In this document: positions 7,499-15,709 of the stretch, in pieces
How the letters are laid out: every line of letters begins with the position of its first letter
How positions within the stretch are numbered: the first letter of the stretch is position 1
Source of the DNA: Brevibacillus_D fluminis_A
Lineage (GTDB): Bacteria; Bacillota; Bacilli; Brevibacillales; Brevibacillaceae
Direction: 5' to 3'
Assembly (NCBI RefSeq): GCF_052072235.1
Contig: NZ_CM125436.1
Span: 3,838,001 to 3,902,000 of the forward strand
DNA: 64,000 bases
The notes under the pieces: generated by a model
The model's database searches: none
The model's input: the letters and a program-made list of their open reading frames with translations, nothing else
What the model was told of the DNA's origin: nothing
Made by a program: the position numbers and the translations under genes

Positions 7499-9652
7499 TT
7501 ATTGGTAAACGCGAACGTAAATGTTTTCAAAGCCGTAGCCTTCAATCAATTCAATGAAAGTATCGAAGTCTGCGGATGCATCGTCCATACTTACGGATGC
7601 TTCCTCAGTGGAACCGTCCATAAACACAAAGTAAATGCCGTCATAGGAGTTTCCGTTGTCTTTAATGATTTGATCCAACGTTCCCTCTTCCAACACCTTT
7701 TTAAAGTTGTAGTCCTTGTACTCCCCGTCGCCGCCTCCATCGTTCGGATCGTCAGACGGCTGGTCAAATGCCATCATGTACACTTCCGCGATGTCATCGC
7801 GGTTGTCGATCCAAACGACGCGGTTGCCGCCGATCGCCATTTCGCTTGGAGTGCCTTCTTCTCCAGGATAATATTTCAACTTTGATTTGCTATCCAAATC
7901 ATACAGGTAATAGTAATACACGTCCGAATCTCGTGAATATTGGTTATCTTCATACACGAATACATTGCCGGACATTTTCGGTTTACGCTGATCATTTGGT
8001 TCCTTGTTGCGATTCAGTTGGTTCACCGTTTCCCGGGCAAAGTCGTAGTAGTACAGCTCCCAATCCTTGCCCACATATTCCGACCATACCGCATAGTTTT
8101 CTCCAACGCTGACGCCGTCGATATCCGCGATGCGGTTCTTAAGCGTAGTCGTGCGCTCCTCGTCAATGTCATAAACATCGACTTCGATTCGATCGTCTTT
8201 TCCGTCAGCCCAAATGATGCGGTTGTCATACATGTCCAAGCCTCTCAGATCGGAAGAAGCGCTTTCCACATCGGTCGTTTTGTTCGTTTTCAAATCCGTC
8301 AGCATGATGGAATAGCCTTTGCGCGTTTCGTCAGCCCACACCAGATACTGTCCGTTCAAGGCATAAAAATCTTCATGCGGCACATCATCAGACGTCGTGA
8401 TATTCGTCTTTTTTCCGGTTTTCACATTGTAGCTGACCAGAACGTCTTTTTTCAAGTCATACCAAACGGCATACTGGTTGCTCACCAATGGCTTGCGCGG
8501 TTGTTCGCTGCTTGCTGTCAACGTACTGGACACTTTGTTTTTCACATCGTACAGGACAACCTGATCCTGTTTTTTGCCCTGGTTCAAGTAAATGACATAA
8601 CGGTCGGATGCAGCAGGAGCACCCGGATCGCCTGCCTGGCCGCCCAAGCCGGATGACTCATCGTCCTTGATGTTGTACAGGTACAGGGAAGTCGAGCTGC
8701 TGCCTTCTACTGCATACAGCACGTATTTGCTGCTGATTCTCGCCGTCAAGCGTCTCGATACCGAGTCGCCGATCGTATCGTAGCTACTGCTGCTGCTTGT
8801 AGCCGACTGAATGCGCAGCTCTTCATCATTGAGATAAATGACTTTGTTTCCGTAAACTTGCGGGGCTTCCTTGTTGGTATCATTGGAGGAGGATTTGCTC
8901 TTGGTTACCCGTGTTTCCTCACCGTCTGTGATAGTATACGAGTAAATCTCGCCCATGCTGTTGCGGTCATCTTCATAGACGATCACATCGTCGTTAATGT
9001 CGGGGTATGTTTGGTTATCCGAGCTGTCGACGGCCAGCACCGCTTTCCCCTTTTTGAAGTCGTAGTAGAAAATGTCGGCATCGCTTGTCGTGTTATCCTG
9101 CCATACCGCATAGTCGTTGCTCACGCTCGGGTGGCTCGCCTTGCCTTTTGTCGTCAGCTGAATGGTCGAGCCTTTTTTCAAATCGTACGCGTAAATGTTT
9201 TTATCTTTTGCATTTGTCCAAACCAGATAGTTTTCCGAAATCTGAATCTCCTGATCTGTCGCCTTAAACGTGCTGTCCGTTACCTTCGTTGTCTTTTGGG
9301 AGGTAATGTCATACAGATAGATGTCGCCATCTTTGCGCCCGTAATCAATCCAGGCGACATAATTGCCGGCTGTCACCGGACTGCTTTTCGAGGAACTGGA
9401 TTCGGCGATCCGATCCGCTTTTTCATTGTCGATGCTGTATAGCACAATCGATTGTTCGCTATCCTCATTGGTGCTCACCCAAACGGCATACTTTTCAGAA
9501 AGGTCCATTCCTTTTTTCGAAACAGACAGTGCGCTGGACGTGATCGATTCTTCAGACCCGATCGATTCCGCATGAGCTGGCGTGGTCGCACTCCACAAGG
9601 AAGTAGCCAGAACCAGAGCAGCCAACGCTCCTTGCATTCGTCTTCCCTTCAT
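7499..9652 (-). CDS. Secreted TolB-like beta-propeller protein
   Basis: 717 aa. A Sec signal peptide (MKGRRMQGALAALVLATSLW, cleavage near AHA-ES at about 28) is followed by about a dozen repeats of 45-55 residues built as 'GNYVAW.D...DIYLYDI', 'NDYAVWQDNT', 'GNKVIYLND', 'NQYAVWYDLKKDVLVSYN', typical of TolB/WD-like propeller blades. After a DPNDGGGDGEY linker a separate C-terminal domain of about 80 residues follows (YKDYNFKKVLEEGTLDQIIK to the end), acidic and unlike the repeats. Likely extracellular or wall-associated; ligand unknown. ATG 9652 has GAGAGGAG upstream; a second in-frame ATG five codons later is possible. Confidence 0.75.
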   Translation of the reverse strand: MKGRRMQGALAALVLATSLWSATTPAHAESIGSEESITSSALSVSKKGMDLSEKYAVWVSTNEDSEQSIVLYSIDNEKADRIAESSSSKSSPVTAGNYVAWIDYGRKDGDIYLYDITSQKTTKVTDSTFKATDQEIQISENYLVWTNAKDKNIYAYDLKKGSTIQLTTKGKASHPSVSNDYAVWQDNTTSDADIFYYDFKKGKAVLAVDSSDNQTYPDINDDVIVYEDDRNSMGEIYSYTITDGEETRVTKSKSSSNDTNKEAPQVYGNKVIYLNDEELRIQSATSSSSSYDTIGDSVSRRLTARISSKYVLYAVEGSSSTSLYLYNIKDDESSGLGGQAGDPGAPAASDRYVIYLNQGKKQDQVVLYDVKNKVSSTLTASSEQPRKPLVSNQYAVWYDLKKDVLVSYNVKTGKKTNITTSDDVPHEDFYALNGQYLVWADETRKGYSIMLTDLKTNKTTDVESASSDLRGLDMYDNRIIWADGKDDRIEVDVYDIDEERTTTLKNRIADIDGVSVGENYAVWSEYVGKDWELYYYDFARETVNQLNRNKEPNDQRKPKMSGNVFVYEDNQYSRDSDVYYYYLYDLDSKSKLKYYPGEEGTPSEMAIGGNRVVWIDNRDDIAEVYMMAFDQPSDDPNDGGGDGEYKDYNFKKVLEEGTLDQIIKDNGNSYDGIYFVFMDGSTEEASVSMDDASADFDTFIELIEGYGFENIYVRVYQ

Positions 9653-9712
9653 TCTTTTCTTTCTCCTCTCTTGCCAAAGTCATTTACAAAACAGCTTGTA
9701 AACTCTCTTTCA

Positions 9713-9740
9713 TTATTATGGAAGGGAGAGGAGTTGTAAA
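9713..9740 (-). promoter_or_regulatory. Promoter of the propeller gene
   Basis: On the minus strand TTTACA, 16-bp spacer, TAATAA, about 60 bp before the start codon. It lies just past the SR1P terminator. Confidence 0.55.
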
Positions 9741-9741
9741 C

Positions 9742-9770
9742 AAAAAAAAGATGCGCATCCGCTGCGCACC
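9742..9770 (-). terminator. Terminator of the SR1P transcript
   Basis: GGTGCGCA/TGCGCATC stem with 5-nt loop, followed by T8 on the minus strand. Confidence 0.85.
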
Positions 9771-9772
9771 GT

Positions 9773-9907
9773 TTATTCGTTGGTTGTGGTCATTTTTGCC
9801 TGTTGCTTTTCACACTTGCAGTCGCACACTCCGTAGAGCGTTTTCACCGAATTGGACTCAAAATGGTCGATAATCGTCCCACAGCTTTGGCATACAATCG
9901 TTCCCAT
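9773..9907 (-). CDS. sr1P: GapA-binding peptide SR1P
   Basis: 44 aa, read directly from the sequence: begins MGTIVCQSCGTIIDHFES, then VKTLYGVCDCKC. The B. subtilis SR1P peptide starts MGTIVCQDC and has TTLYGTCC, so the family match is clear; the four or five cysteines suggest a small zinc-knuckle-like fold. In B. subtilis SR1 is a dual-function RNA: it base-pairs with ahrC mRNA and encodes this peptide, which binds GapA and stimulates RNase J1. Start ATG 9907 follows GGAGGGG. A consensus promoter (9943-9971) and a terminator (9742-9770) define a transcript of about 200 nt. Whether the RNA also acts by base-pairing here is unknown. Confidence 0.88.
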   Translation of the reverse strand: MGTIVCQSCGTIIDHFESNSVKTLYGVCDCKCEKQQAKMTTTNE

Positions 9908-9942
9908 CTGCTACCCCTCCACGGAATTCATCTGATATCATC

Positions 9943-9971
9943 ACTATAATATGACACGCTAATTCCGTCAA
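9943..9971 (-). promoter_or_regulatory. SigA promoter of SR1P
   Basis: TTGACG, 17-bp spacer, TATAGT on the minus strand, about 30 bp after the stop of the upstream hydrolase gene. In B. subtilis SR1 is repressed by CcpN/CcpA; no operator was identified here. Confidence 0.75.
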
Positions 9972-10000
9972 CAGAGTATAGCACATTTGGCAAAAAATAT

Positions 10001-10801
10001 TTATTTGTGTAACCTTTTGTCCAGCCAGGTACCGATTCTGTCCAGCACAACATCTCGTTCAGGCTCATTCATGACCTCATGATACAAGCCGGCAAACCGC
10101 TCATATTCCTTGTCCGCAACCGGTATCCCGTCCACGAACCGCTTCACGCCATCCGCGTCGATGATGTAATCGTCCCCTGCCTGCACCGTCAGCACGGGCA
10201 AATCGATTCGCTTCTGGTCCTGCCAGGCATGCTCCATCGCTTTTAGCAGCTCGGTAAACCACCGCACGCTCACCTTGGGATAATTATACGGATCGCTGAT
10301 GTACGCGGCCTGCACGACCGGATCGCGCGACACATGGTACGGCGCAATGTCATTGGCGAGCCGCAGCGTCGGCCACACCCGGTTCAGCATCTCCGCCAAG
10401 CTGCGCTTCCATTGCGAAACCTCCAGTTTGAGCTGCAAGCATGGCGACGAGAGAATCAATCCGTCCAATCCATGTTGTGACGCATATTGCTCGATATAGC
10501 GTGTCACAATCAACCCGCCGAGGCTGTGACCGAGCAAAAATACCGGACCGCTCGCGTTTTGCTTCGCCTCCTCGACCCAATCAGCCACGGCCGCCACGTA
10601 ATCGTCGAACTGGCCGACATGCCCCTTCAAGCCTGCGGAGCGTCCCCAGCCTGGCAAATCTCCGCTCTCAACCGTTATGCCCCGTTCGTTCAAATAGCGG
10701 GCCACATGCTCATAGCGCCCATGATGCTCACCCGTCCCATGCACCAGCACGACGGTTCCGATCGGCTCCTCTGCTCTCCAACAATGGCGAAAACATTCCA
10801 C
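10001..10801 (-). CDS. Alpha/beta hydrolase (lysophospholipase / monoacylglycerol lipase type)
   Basis: 266 aa serine hydrolase of the Hydrolase_4 group. Oxyanion loop HGTGEHHGRYEHVA, nucleophile elbow GHSLGG, acid region QAGDDYIIDADGV and catalytic histidine in LYHEVMNE are all present in order. HGxGEHxxRY is characteristic of monoglyceride lipases and lysophospholipases. No signal peptide, so cytoplasmic. The start is taken as GTG 10801, which has AAAGAGGAG 7 nt upstream; a TTG start seven codons earlier (10822) overlaps that site. SR1P is transcribed separately just downstream. Confidence 0.85.
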   Translation of the reverse strand: MECFRHCWRAEEPIGTVVLVHGTGEHHGRYEHVARYLNERGITVESGDLPGWGRSAGLKGHVGQFDDYVAAVADWVEEAKQNASGPVFLLGHSLGGLIVTRYIEQYASQHGLDGLILSSPCLQLKLEVSQWKRSLAEMLNRVWPTLRLANDIAPYHVSRDPVVQAAYISDPYNYPKVSVRWFTELLKAMEHAWQDQKRIDLPVLTVQAGDDYIIDADGVKRFVDGIPVADKEYERFAGLYHEVMNEPERDVVLDRIGTWLDKRLHK

Positions 10802-10903
10802 AGCAATCTCCTCTTTCCCCAACGCATGATGCTATTATCTTGCCTATTCTGCAATGCTACCGTCAACTTCTTTTTTTAAGGCACGCACGGCGGCTGGCCG
10901 ATG

Positions 10904-10937
10904 CAAAAAAATGAGCAGCGGGGTGTGCCCACTGCTC
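10904..10937 (-). terminator. Terminator of the DUF3055 gene
   Basis: GAGCAG...CTGCTC stem with an inner GGG/CCC pair, followed by ATTTTTTT on the minus strand. Confidence 0.75.
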
Positions 10938-10966
10938 GAGCGTGCTGCCCGCTGTTTCCTGCAGCA

Positions 10967-11272
10967 TCAATATTGGTTTTCCACCATCGGCAGCGCCGGA
11001 AGGAGTTCCAACAGCATTTTGGACAACTCCAGCGCTTGATTCTCATTCGCTAGGCGAAAAACGCGTTGAAGCGTACCGGGGGTATGCGCATCGTCTGAAC
11101 CGAGCAAAGCGGATTGCCCGGTCTGCATACAGACCACCAGCGGCTTTCCAAAAAAACGGGACGTGTAAACGATGCCAAAATCGTACCGGGTATGGTCAGA
11201 CACGACCCCGATAAAGCGCACCTGCGCCGATTCAGACAGATCATACAAGCTTTCGTAATGCTCCACATGCAT
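10967..11272 (-). CDS. DUF3055 family protein
   Basis: 101 aa. The segment VRFIGVVSDHTRYDFGIVYT, then RFFGKPLVVCMQTGQSALLG and DDAHTPGTLQRVF, matches the DUF3055 (SAV0927-like) pattern of small Bacillales proteins of unknown function. Soluble, no signal peptide. The ATG at 11272 lies directly after AAGGGGGG; the in-frame GTG at 11266 has better spacing (6 nt) and may be the true start. Monocistronic with its own terminator. Confidence 0.75.
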   Translation of the reverse strand: MHVEHYESLYDLSESAQVRFIGVVSDHTRYDFGIVYTSRFFGKPLVVCMQTGQSALLGSDDAHTPGTLQRVFRLANENQALELSKMLLELLPALPMVENQY

Positions 11273-11364
11273 CCCCCCCTTTTTCCTTTTTGCGATCTTA
11301 TCCTTATCATATCGAACCGAGCACGTCCTCTTGCCAATATTCTTCTTTCCAACATCTCAATCTG

Positions 11365-11393
11365 TTGTCAAAGAAAGGGAGGAATGCTACACT
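11365..11393 (+). promoter_or_regulatory. SigA promoter
   Basis: TTGTCA, 17-bp spacer, TACACT, about 55 bp before the ATG at 11451. Confidence 0.65.
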
Positions 11394-11450
11394 AGGCGGA
11401 GGAATGATTCATGCGAGTCCGATTTTTCATGCGTAGAGGTGAGCGCTTAC

Positions 11451-11879
11451 ATGAAGATGAAATCAGCCTTTATTTACTTTGTTGACGGTTCCACCGCACA
11501 AACCGCTACCATCCCGGATGTCAAAGCCAAGTTCAAACGATATACGGACATGACCAAAAAAACCGGCGAGCAATTGGGCTGGGGATATGCGGATGCAGCT
11601 TTTCCTTATGTCGTGGAAGACCGTCCGGAAGGAGCAGACCAGTGGTTTTTGCTCAAAGGGAAAGACCCGAAGGAATACAAATACATGATTGTTGGCGTCG
11701 GGTCGAAAGAAGCGGATGGGAAAGAAAAACATTACATTCAAATCGCTTTGCCGGAGTCTGCAACGAACGGAGACATGAGCAAGGCAAATGAGTATTGCCG
11801 CTTTTTGGCGCGTGAGTTCAAAGCGGAATTGCACTTGTTCAACGGACGCATCCAATATTTTCAACCACGCAAGCCTTAA
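11451..11879 (+). CDS. Small conserved protein, DUF1885-like
   Basis: 142 aa soluble protein starting MKMKSAFIYFVDGSTAQTAT and containing KKTGEQLGWGYADAAFPYVV. The pattern resembles the DUF1885 family of Bacillaceae (structure known, function not). I am moderately sure of the family. ATG 11451 has AGAGGTGAG 7 nt upstream; an open frame extends further upstream but lacks a ribosome binding site and overlaps the promoter. A weak hairpin with a T-run follows at about 11900-11935. Confidence 0.55.
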   Translation: MKMKSAFIYFVDGSTAQTATIPDVKAKFKRYTDMTKKTGEQLGWGYADAAFPYVVEDRPEGADQWFLLKGKDPKEYKYMIVGVGSKEADGKEKHYIQIALPESATNGDMSKANEYCRFLAREFKAELHLFNGRIQYFQPRKP

Positions 11880-11953
11880 AACAGTCACTTTTGGTGCAAA
11901 ACGGTCGTAAGCTGTTGCTGACGGCTGTTTTTTTATCGACTTTTTAGCCAAAC

Positions 11954-11981
11954 AAAAAACTCTCCAAAAAAAGGAGAGTTT
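11954..11981 (-). terminator. Terminator of the DUF4912 gene
   Basis: AAACTCTCC/GGAGAGTTT stem with T7 loop, then TTTTTTG on the minus strand; the stop codon is within a few bases of the stem. Confidence 0.8.
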
Positions 11982-12351
11982 AACTGGTAATCATCTCGGA
12001 TCGGGTAAAGGAATAGAACCGTCCGTCAATCATGCGTATCCCCAGATCAACACAATAAGAAAGTCCCGGCATGACACCATAAAGAATCCATTCACTCGAA
12101 CGATGGTTGATGTCGAAATCGGAATAAATATCCGATCCGTCATTCCGTATATGCGTTCGATCTGTGACATCGTAGAGGCGGAGAACAAACGGAAGCTCTG
12201 CAAACGGGATTACGAACTCACGCTCAATCTCCTTTTGAAACTCCTCGGTCATACGCCATTTTGCCAGAATGGACTGTTCATCTTTCCAGGCGATACTTAT
12301 ACTCGGGCCATCTCCATCAGTAGATGACTGCATGGGGGGGTAATTATCCAT
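11980..12351 (-). CDS. DUF4912 family protein
   Basis: 123 aa from the chosen start. The core SILAKWRMTEEFQKEIERE, then FVLRLYDVTDR, SEWILYGVMPGLSYCVDLGI and DGRFYSFTRSE follow the DUF4912 layout (a WxMT helix, RLYDVT strand, PG.SY..DLG hairpin). Function of the family is unknown. ATG 12351 has GGGAG just upstream; an ATG at 12375 is also in frame but has no ribosome binding site, and a TTG at 12411 would coincide with the transcription start. Promoter visible at 12413-12421. Confidence 0.7.
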   Translation of the reverse strand: MDNYPPMQSSTDGDGPSISIAWKDEQSILAKWRMTEEFQKEIEREFVIPFAELPFVLRLYDVTDRTHIRNDGSDIYSDFDINHRSSEWILYGVMPGLSYCVDLGIRMIDGRFYSFTRSEMITS

Positions 12352-12412
12352 TCGCTCCCATCTTTCCTTTCTCATATAACTTGCGCAAGAGGAAGAGCTG
12401 TGCAAATTCAAT

Positions 12413-12421
12413 TATACCACA
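12413..12421 (-). promoter_or_regulatory. Extended -10 promoter of the DUF4912 gene
   Basis: TGGTATAAT on the minus strand is an extended -10; the -35 (TTTCAA) is poor. It sits in the gap between the secreted-protein stop and the DUF4912 start. Confidence 0.5.
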
Positions 12422-12458
12422 ATCGCAATTTTTTTGAAATCAAAGACAAGCCAATTTC

Positions 12459-13058
12459 TTAGCGGCCAACTGTAAAACTGTTTTCGCCTACAACCACATA
12501 GTTGTCGTACTTCTCCGTTTTCATGCAAACCTGCAGCGTGTACGTCCCGTATTGCTCCAGCTTTGTGGAGATGAACGGCTCCGAGAAGTAAAAGCTTGTG
12601 CCGTTTTTCGTCGAATAGGTCCACTCTTTCCCGCGATCCACCGTTTTCCCGTCCGGGCCTACCAGCACCAGACGCACTTTCAGCTCACTGCTCACCGGCG
12701 CGTTGTCGATTTCGACGAACGCGTTGAAGCTGCGCGGCACATCTTTATCACCGTACCCTTGGATTGGGTTGGTGAAGACGATGCTTTTATTTTTGTATTG
12801 CTGGACTCCTTCCAAAAGCAATACGTTCACTTTTGGCTTTTCCACTGCCAACTTTCCTGCTTTTTTATCATATGCTGATAGTCCGCCCATAGTACCGACA
12901 AGTTGCTGCAAAGAATCCGTATCTGACGCGGCAAATGTGCTGCCGACCAAATTTCCGTCCACCACTACTTTTACATTTCCGTCACCGATCGCTGTACTGG
13001 CTGTACCCGCAATTGCCATAGCCATGGTTGCGAATGCCACAATCGCTGCTTTTCTCAT
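12459..13058 (-). CDS. Secreted hypothetical protein, 199 aa
   Basis: Starts MRKAAIVAFATMAMAIAGTA, a Sec signal peptide with cleavage expected near residue 22-25. The mature part begins GNVKVVVDGNLVGSTFAASD and then has a GLSAYDKKAGKLAVEKP stretch, which resembles the strands of copper-amine-oxidase N-terminal (stalk-like) domains. The C-terminal half (LKVRLVLVGPDGKTVDRGKE, SFYFSEPFIST, YGTYTLQVCM) looks like a single Ig-like beta sandwich. No enzyme motif. ATG 13058 follows GGAGGATTGAAGGA; an upstream in-frame ATG lacks a site. Function unknown. Confidence 0.6.
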   Translation of the reverse strand: MRKAAIVAFATMAMAIAGTASTAIGDGNVKVVVDGNLVGSTFAASDTDSLQQLVGTMGGLSAYDKKAGKLAVEKPKVNVLLLEGVQQYKNKSIVFTNPIQGYGDKDVPRSFNAFVEIDNAPVSSELKVRLVLVGPDGKTVDRGKEWTYSTKNGTSFYFSEPFISTKLEQYGTYTLQVCMKTEKYDNYVVVGENSFTVGR

Positions 13059-13301
13059 TCCTTCAATCCTCCATTTGCCTACCATCACAGTATGGTTACT
13101 TTTCTCACGTTTTTCATCTCATAAGGTTATACGCATGGGATAGGAAAAAGTTGTGGTGGTCCTGACCTTTTTTTCAACAAAATCCACAGTATCCACAGGG
13201 CTTGAATGGCAAAAAAGCATAGTTATGCACAGCATAAGGAGAATCAGCACGGTTTTTCGGGCCTTTCGTCTGACAGTCGCCGCCAAAAAACGCACAGCAA
13301 G

Positions 13302-13330
13302 AAAAAAAGCGCCTATCGACTAGGCGCTTT
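13302..13330 (-). terminator. Terminator of the dap operon
   Basis: AAGCGCCTA/TAGGCGCTT stem followed by T7 on the minus strand; the dapL stop codon lies inside the stem-loop. Confidence 0.85.
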
Positions 13331-14459
13331 GGTTCGTTTTCTGGGAAAGCCAGGTGAGGTACTGTGTCACCAGCTTGATGCCGACCTGCATCGTCTGCTC
13401 GCTCGGCTCGATGCGGGAATGGTGCAGCCCATACGGCGTGTCGGCACCGAGCCAGAACAGGAAGCCGGGGATTTCAGCAAGAAAGTAGCCGAAATCTTCT
13501 CCTGTCATCGCTTCTTTGCACTCGATCACCTGCACGTCGCTCTCCGTGCGCGCCCACTCCATGAAATCGCGGGTCAGCGCCGGATCATTGTAGACCTGGC
13601 AGTAATTGGAGCCGTAATCGATAGCAGTCTGGCATTCAAATCCGGCTTCGATCCCTTTGGCCAGCGCTTCGATGCGGCCTTTCACCTTTGCCATTGATTC
13701 CATCGACATCGTGCGGATCGTGCCTTCTAACCGCGCATTTTCGGCGATGATGTTCTGTTTGGTGCCGCCCTCGATTTTGCCGACGGTGATCACGACGGAA
13801 TCGAGCGGGTCGATATTGCGCGCGACGACCGATTGAAGCTGTGTAACGAGATGGCTTGCCGCGACTACCATGTCATTGGCCCTGTGCGGGTAGGCGGCAT
13901 GGCCGCCCAATCCTTTCAAGTCAATGAACAGCTCGGACGTGTTCGCGAACAAGATCCCTTCTTTCAACGCAATCGTGCCGACAGGATATTCAGGTGCGAT
14001 GTGGCAGGCAAAAATGCAATCCGGACGCCACTCGTTGAACTCCTCGCTCGAAAGCATTGGCAGCGCTCCGCCCGGCCCTTCTTCAGCAGGCTGGAACACG
14101 AACAAAAGATCGTCGGCAATCGGATTTTCCACGAAATGGGTCAAAATGCCAAGCCCCATCGTCATGTGCATATCGTGCCCGCAGGCATGCATGAAGCCCT
14201 CATGCTCCGACTGGAAGTCATACGATGTCTCTTCCCGGATCGGCAATCCGTCCATATCCGCACGCCAGGCGATCAAGCGCTTCGGCGCAAGCCCCTTTAC
14301 TTTGACCAAAATGCCGGTTCGCCACGTTTTCAGCTCGAACCGCTCCGATGGCAGGGTGGCCAAATAGGCAAGCAGATAGCTTTGTGTTTTGAATTCCTGA
14401 AAACCGGGTTCGGGTATGCGGTGCAAATCACGGCGAATCTGCGTGTAAGGAAATGCCAT
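13320..14459 (-). CDS. dapL: N-acetyldiaminopimelate deacetylase
   Basis: 379 aa M20-family amidohydrolase. IRRDLHRIPEPGFQEFKTQ, WRADMDGLPIREET, HACGHDMHMTMGLG (metal ligands), FQPAEEGPGGA (catalytic Glu) and FACHIAPEYPVG are in order, and the length equals that of B. subtilis YkuR/DapL. It removes the acetyl group from N-acetyl-LL-diaminopimelate to give LL-DAP for lysine and peptidoglycan. Start ATG 14459 lies 2 bp after the stop of the aminotransferase gene, implying translational coupling. Transcribed with dapH and the aminotransferase under a lysine riboswitch. Confidence 0.92.
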   Translation of the reverse strand: MAFPYTQIRRDLHRIPEPGFQEFKTQSYLLAYLATLPSERFELKTWRTGILVKVKGLAPKRLIAWRADMDGLPIREETSYDFQSEHEGFMHACGHDMHMTMGLGILTHFVENPIADDLLFVFQPAEEGPGGALPMLSSEEFNEWRPDCIFACHIAPEYPVGTIALKEGILFANTSELFIDLKGLGGHAAYPHRANDMVVAASHLVTQLQSVVARNIDPLDSVVITVGKIEGGTKQNIIAENARLEGTIRTMSMESMAKVKGRIEALAKGIEAGFECQTAIDYGSNYCQVYNDPALTRDFMEWARTESDVQVIECKEAMTGEDFGYFLAEIPGFLFWLGADTPYGLHHSRIEPSEQTMQVGIKLVTQYLTWLSQKTNQSA

Positions 14460-14461
14460 GG

Positions 14462-15673
14462 CTATGCGCTCCCCCCTTTGTGCAGCTTGTCCAATTCTTC
14501 ATGGAACGCGGCAAGGAAGCGATCTACATGTGCCGGTTCGAGGATCAGCGCTGGCAGCAGGCGGACGATCGTCTTTTGCGTGACGTCGACCAGGATTCCT
14601 TTGTCCATCAACGCGCGCTGCAGCTGACTGACTTGCTCCGGCGCTGCGGCGAGCACGACCCCGAGCATCATGCCTTTGCCCCGCACCTCGCTGATCAGTC
14701 CGGGGAACTCGGCGCCAATGCGCGCAAGCCCGCTCCACAGATACGATGAAGTGTCACGGGCATTGCGCATGAACGCTTCATCCAAAACCGTTTTCAGCAC
14801 GGCATTTCCGAGCGCTGCGGAAAGCGGCGAAGGCGCAAAGGTCGTTCCATGATCACCTGGGGCGAACAAGTTCTGCAGCTTTTCACCGGCGATCACTCCG
14901 CCCAACGGCAAACCGCCGCCGACGCCTTTGGCAAACAGGATCAAGTCCGGCATGACATCCGCATGCTGGTAGGCGAACAGACGGCCGGTCCGCCCCATGC
15001 CCGTCTGGATCTCATCGATGCAGAACAGCACACCTTCTTTGCGGCAAAGCGTCTCTACCGCCTTGAGATAATCGACAGTCAAGGTCACGATGCCGCCTGA
15101 TCCGAGGATCGGCTCGAGCAAAACCGCGACAGGCTTGTTTTCCTCGAGCACTTGTGCAAACTGCGCCAGATCGCCCGGCTCCACTTCATAGACCGGAAAA
15201 GCCGGCTGAGGGAAGTCTTGGTACACATGGGCTTGGCGAGTCAACCGGAGCGCCCCCAGCGTTCTGCCGTGGAAGCTGTTTTTGACAACCACAATGCCGC
15301 TTCTTTCATGGCCTTGCCCTGCGGCGTACTTGTGGAGCAGCTTGATGGCCGCTTCCGTCGCTTCCGCACCGGAATTGCCGAAAAAGACTTTGCCCGGGAT
15401 CGAATGCTCCACCAAGCCCTTCGCCAATTCGATGGCCGGAGGATTGTAAAAATAATTGGAGACGTGCAGAAATTTTTCGCCCTGCTCACGCAATGCTTGC
15501 ATGATTGCAGGATGAGAATGACCAAGCACATTGACGGCAAGCCCCGTAAACAAATCCAGGTATTCCTTGCCCTCCGTATCATATAGGTAATTGCCTTCGC
15601 CCTTGGCAGCTACAATCGGCAACCGCTTGTAAGTGGACATCACGTAGGTGTTATCCAATTGACGCCAATCCAT
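14462..15673 (-). CDS. Class III aminotransferase, probable N-acetyl-LL-DAP aminotransferase
   Basis: 403 aa PLP enzyme of the acetylornithine/ornithine aminotransferase type (ArgD-like): FTGLAVNVLGHSHP, FFGNSGAEATEAAIKLLHKY, SFHGRTLGALRLT, CIDEIQTGMGRTGRLFAYQH and LILFAKGVGGGLPLGG, which carries the PLP lysine. By sequence alone it would be called ArgD. Its place between dapH and dapL, behind a lysine riboswitch and coupled to dapL, points instead to transamination of N-acetyl-2-amino-6-oxopimelate. B. subtilis uses a class I enzyme (PatA) encoded elsewhere. Dual use in arginine and lysine synthesis is possible. Confidence 0.8.
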   Translation of the reverse strand: MDWRQLDNTYVMSTYKRLPIVAAKGEGNYLYDTEGKEYLDLFTGLAVNVLGHSHPAIMQALREQGEKFLHVSNYFYNPPAIELAKGLVEHSIPGKVFFGNSGAEATEAAIKLLHKYAAGQGHERSGIVVVKNSFHGRTLGALRLTRQAHVYQDFPQPAFPVYEVEPGDLAQFAQVLEENKPVAVLLEPILGSGGIVTLTVDYLKAVETLCRKEGVLFCIDEIQTGMGRTGRLFAYQHADVMPDLILFAKGVGGGLPLGGVIAGEKLQNLFAPGDHGTTFAPSPLSAALGNAVLKTVLDEAFMRNARDTSSYLWSGLARIGAEFPGLISEVRGKGMMLGVVLAAAPEQVSQLQRALMDKGILVDVTQKTIVRLLPALILEPAHVDRFLAAFHEELDKLHKGGSA

Positions 15674-15709
15674 GTCAGGTTCTCCTCTCAGCTCGCTTCG
15701 CTCGTTTTT

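Noticed and set aside
14462..15673. Plain acetylornithine aminotransferase ArgD of an arginine operon
   Set aside because: No arginine genes adjacent; position in a lysine-riboswitch dap operon fits another substrate better, though a double role remains possible.
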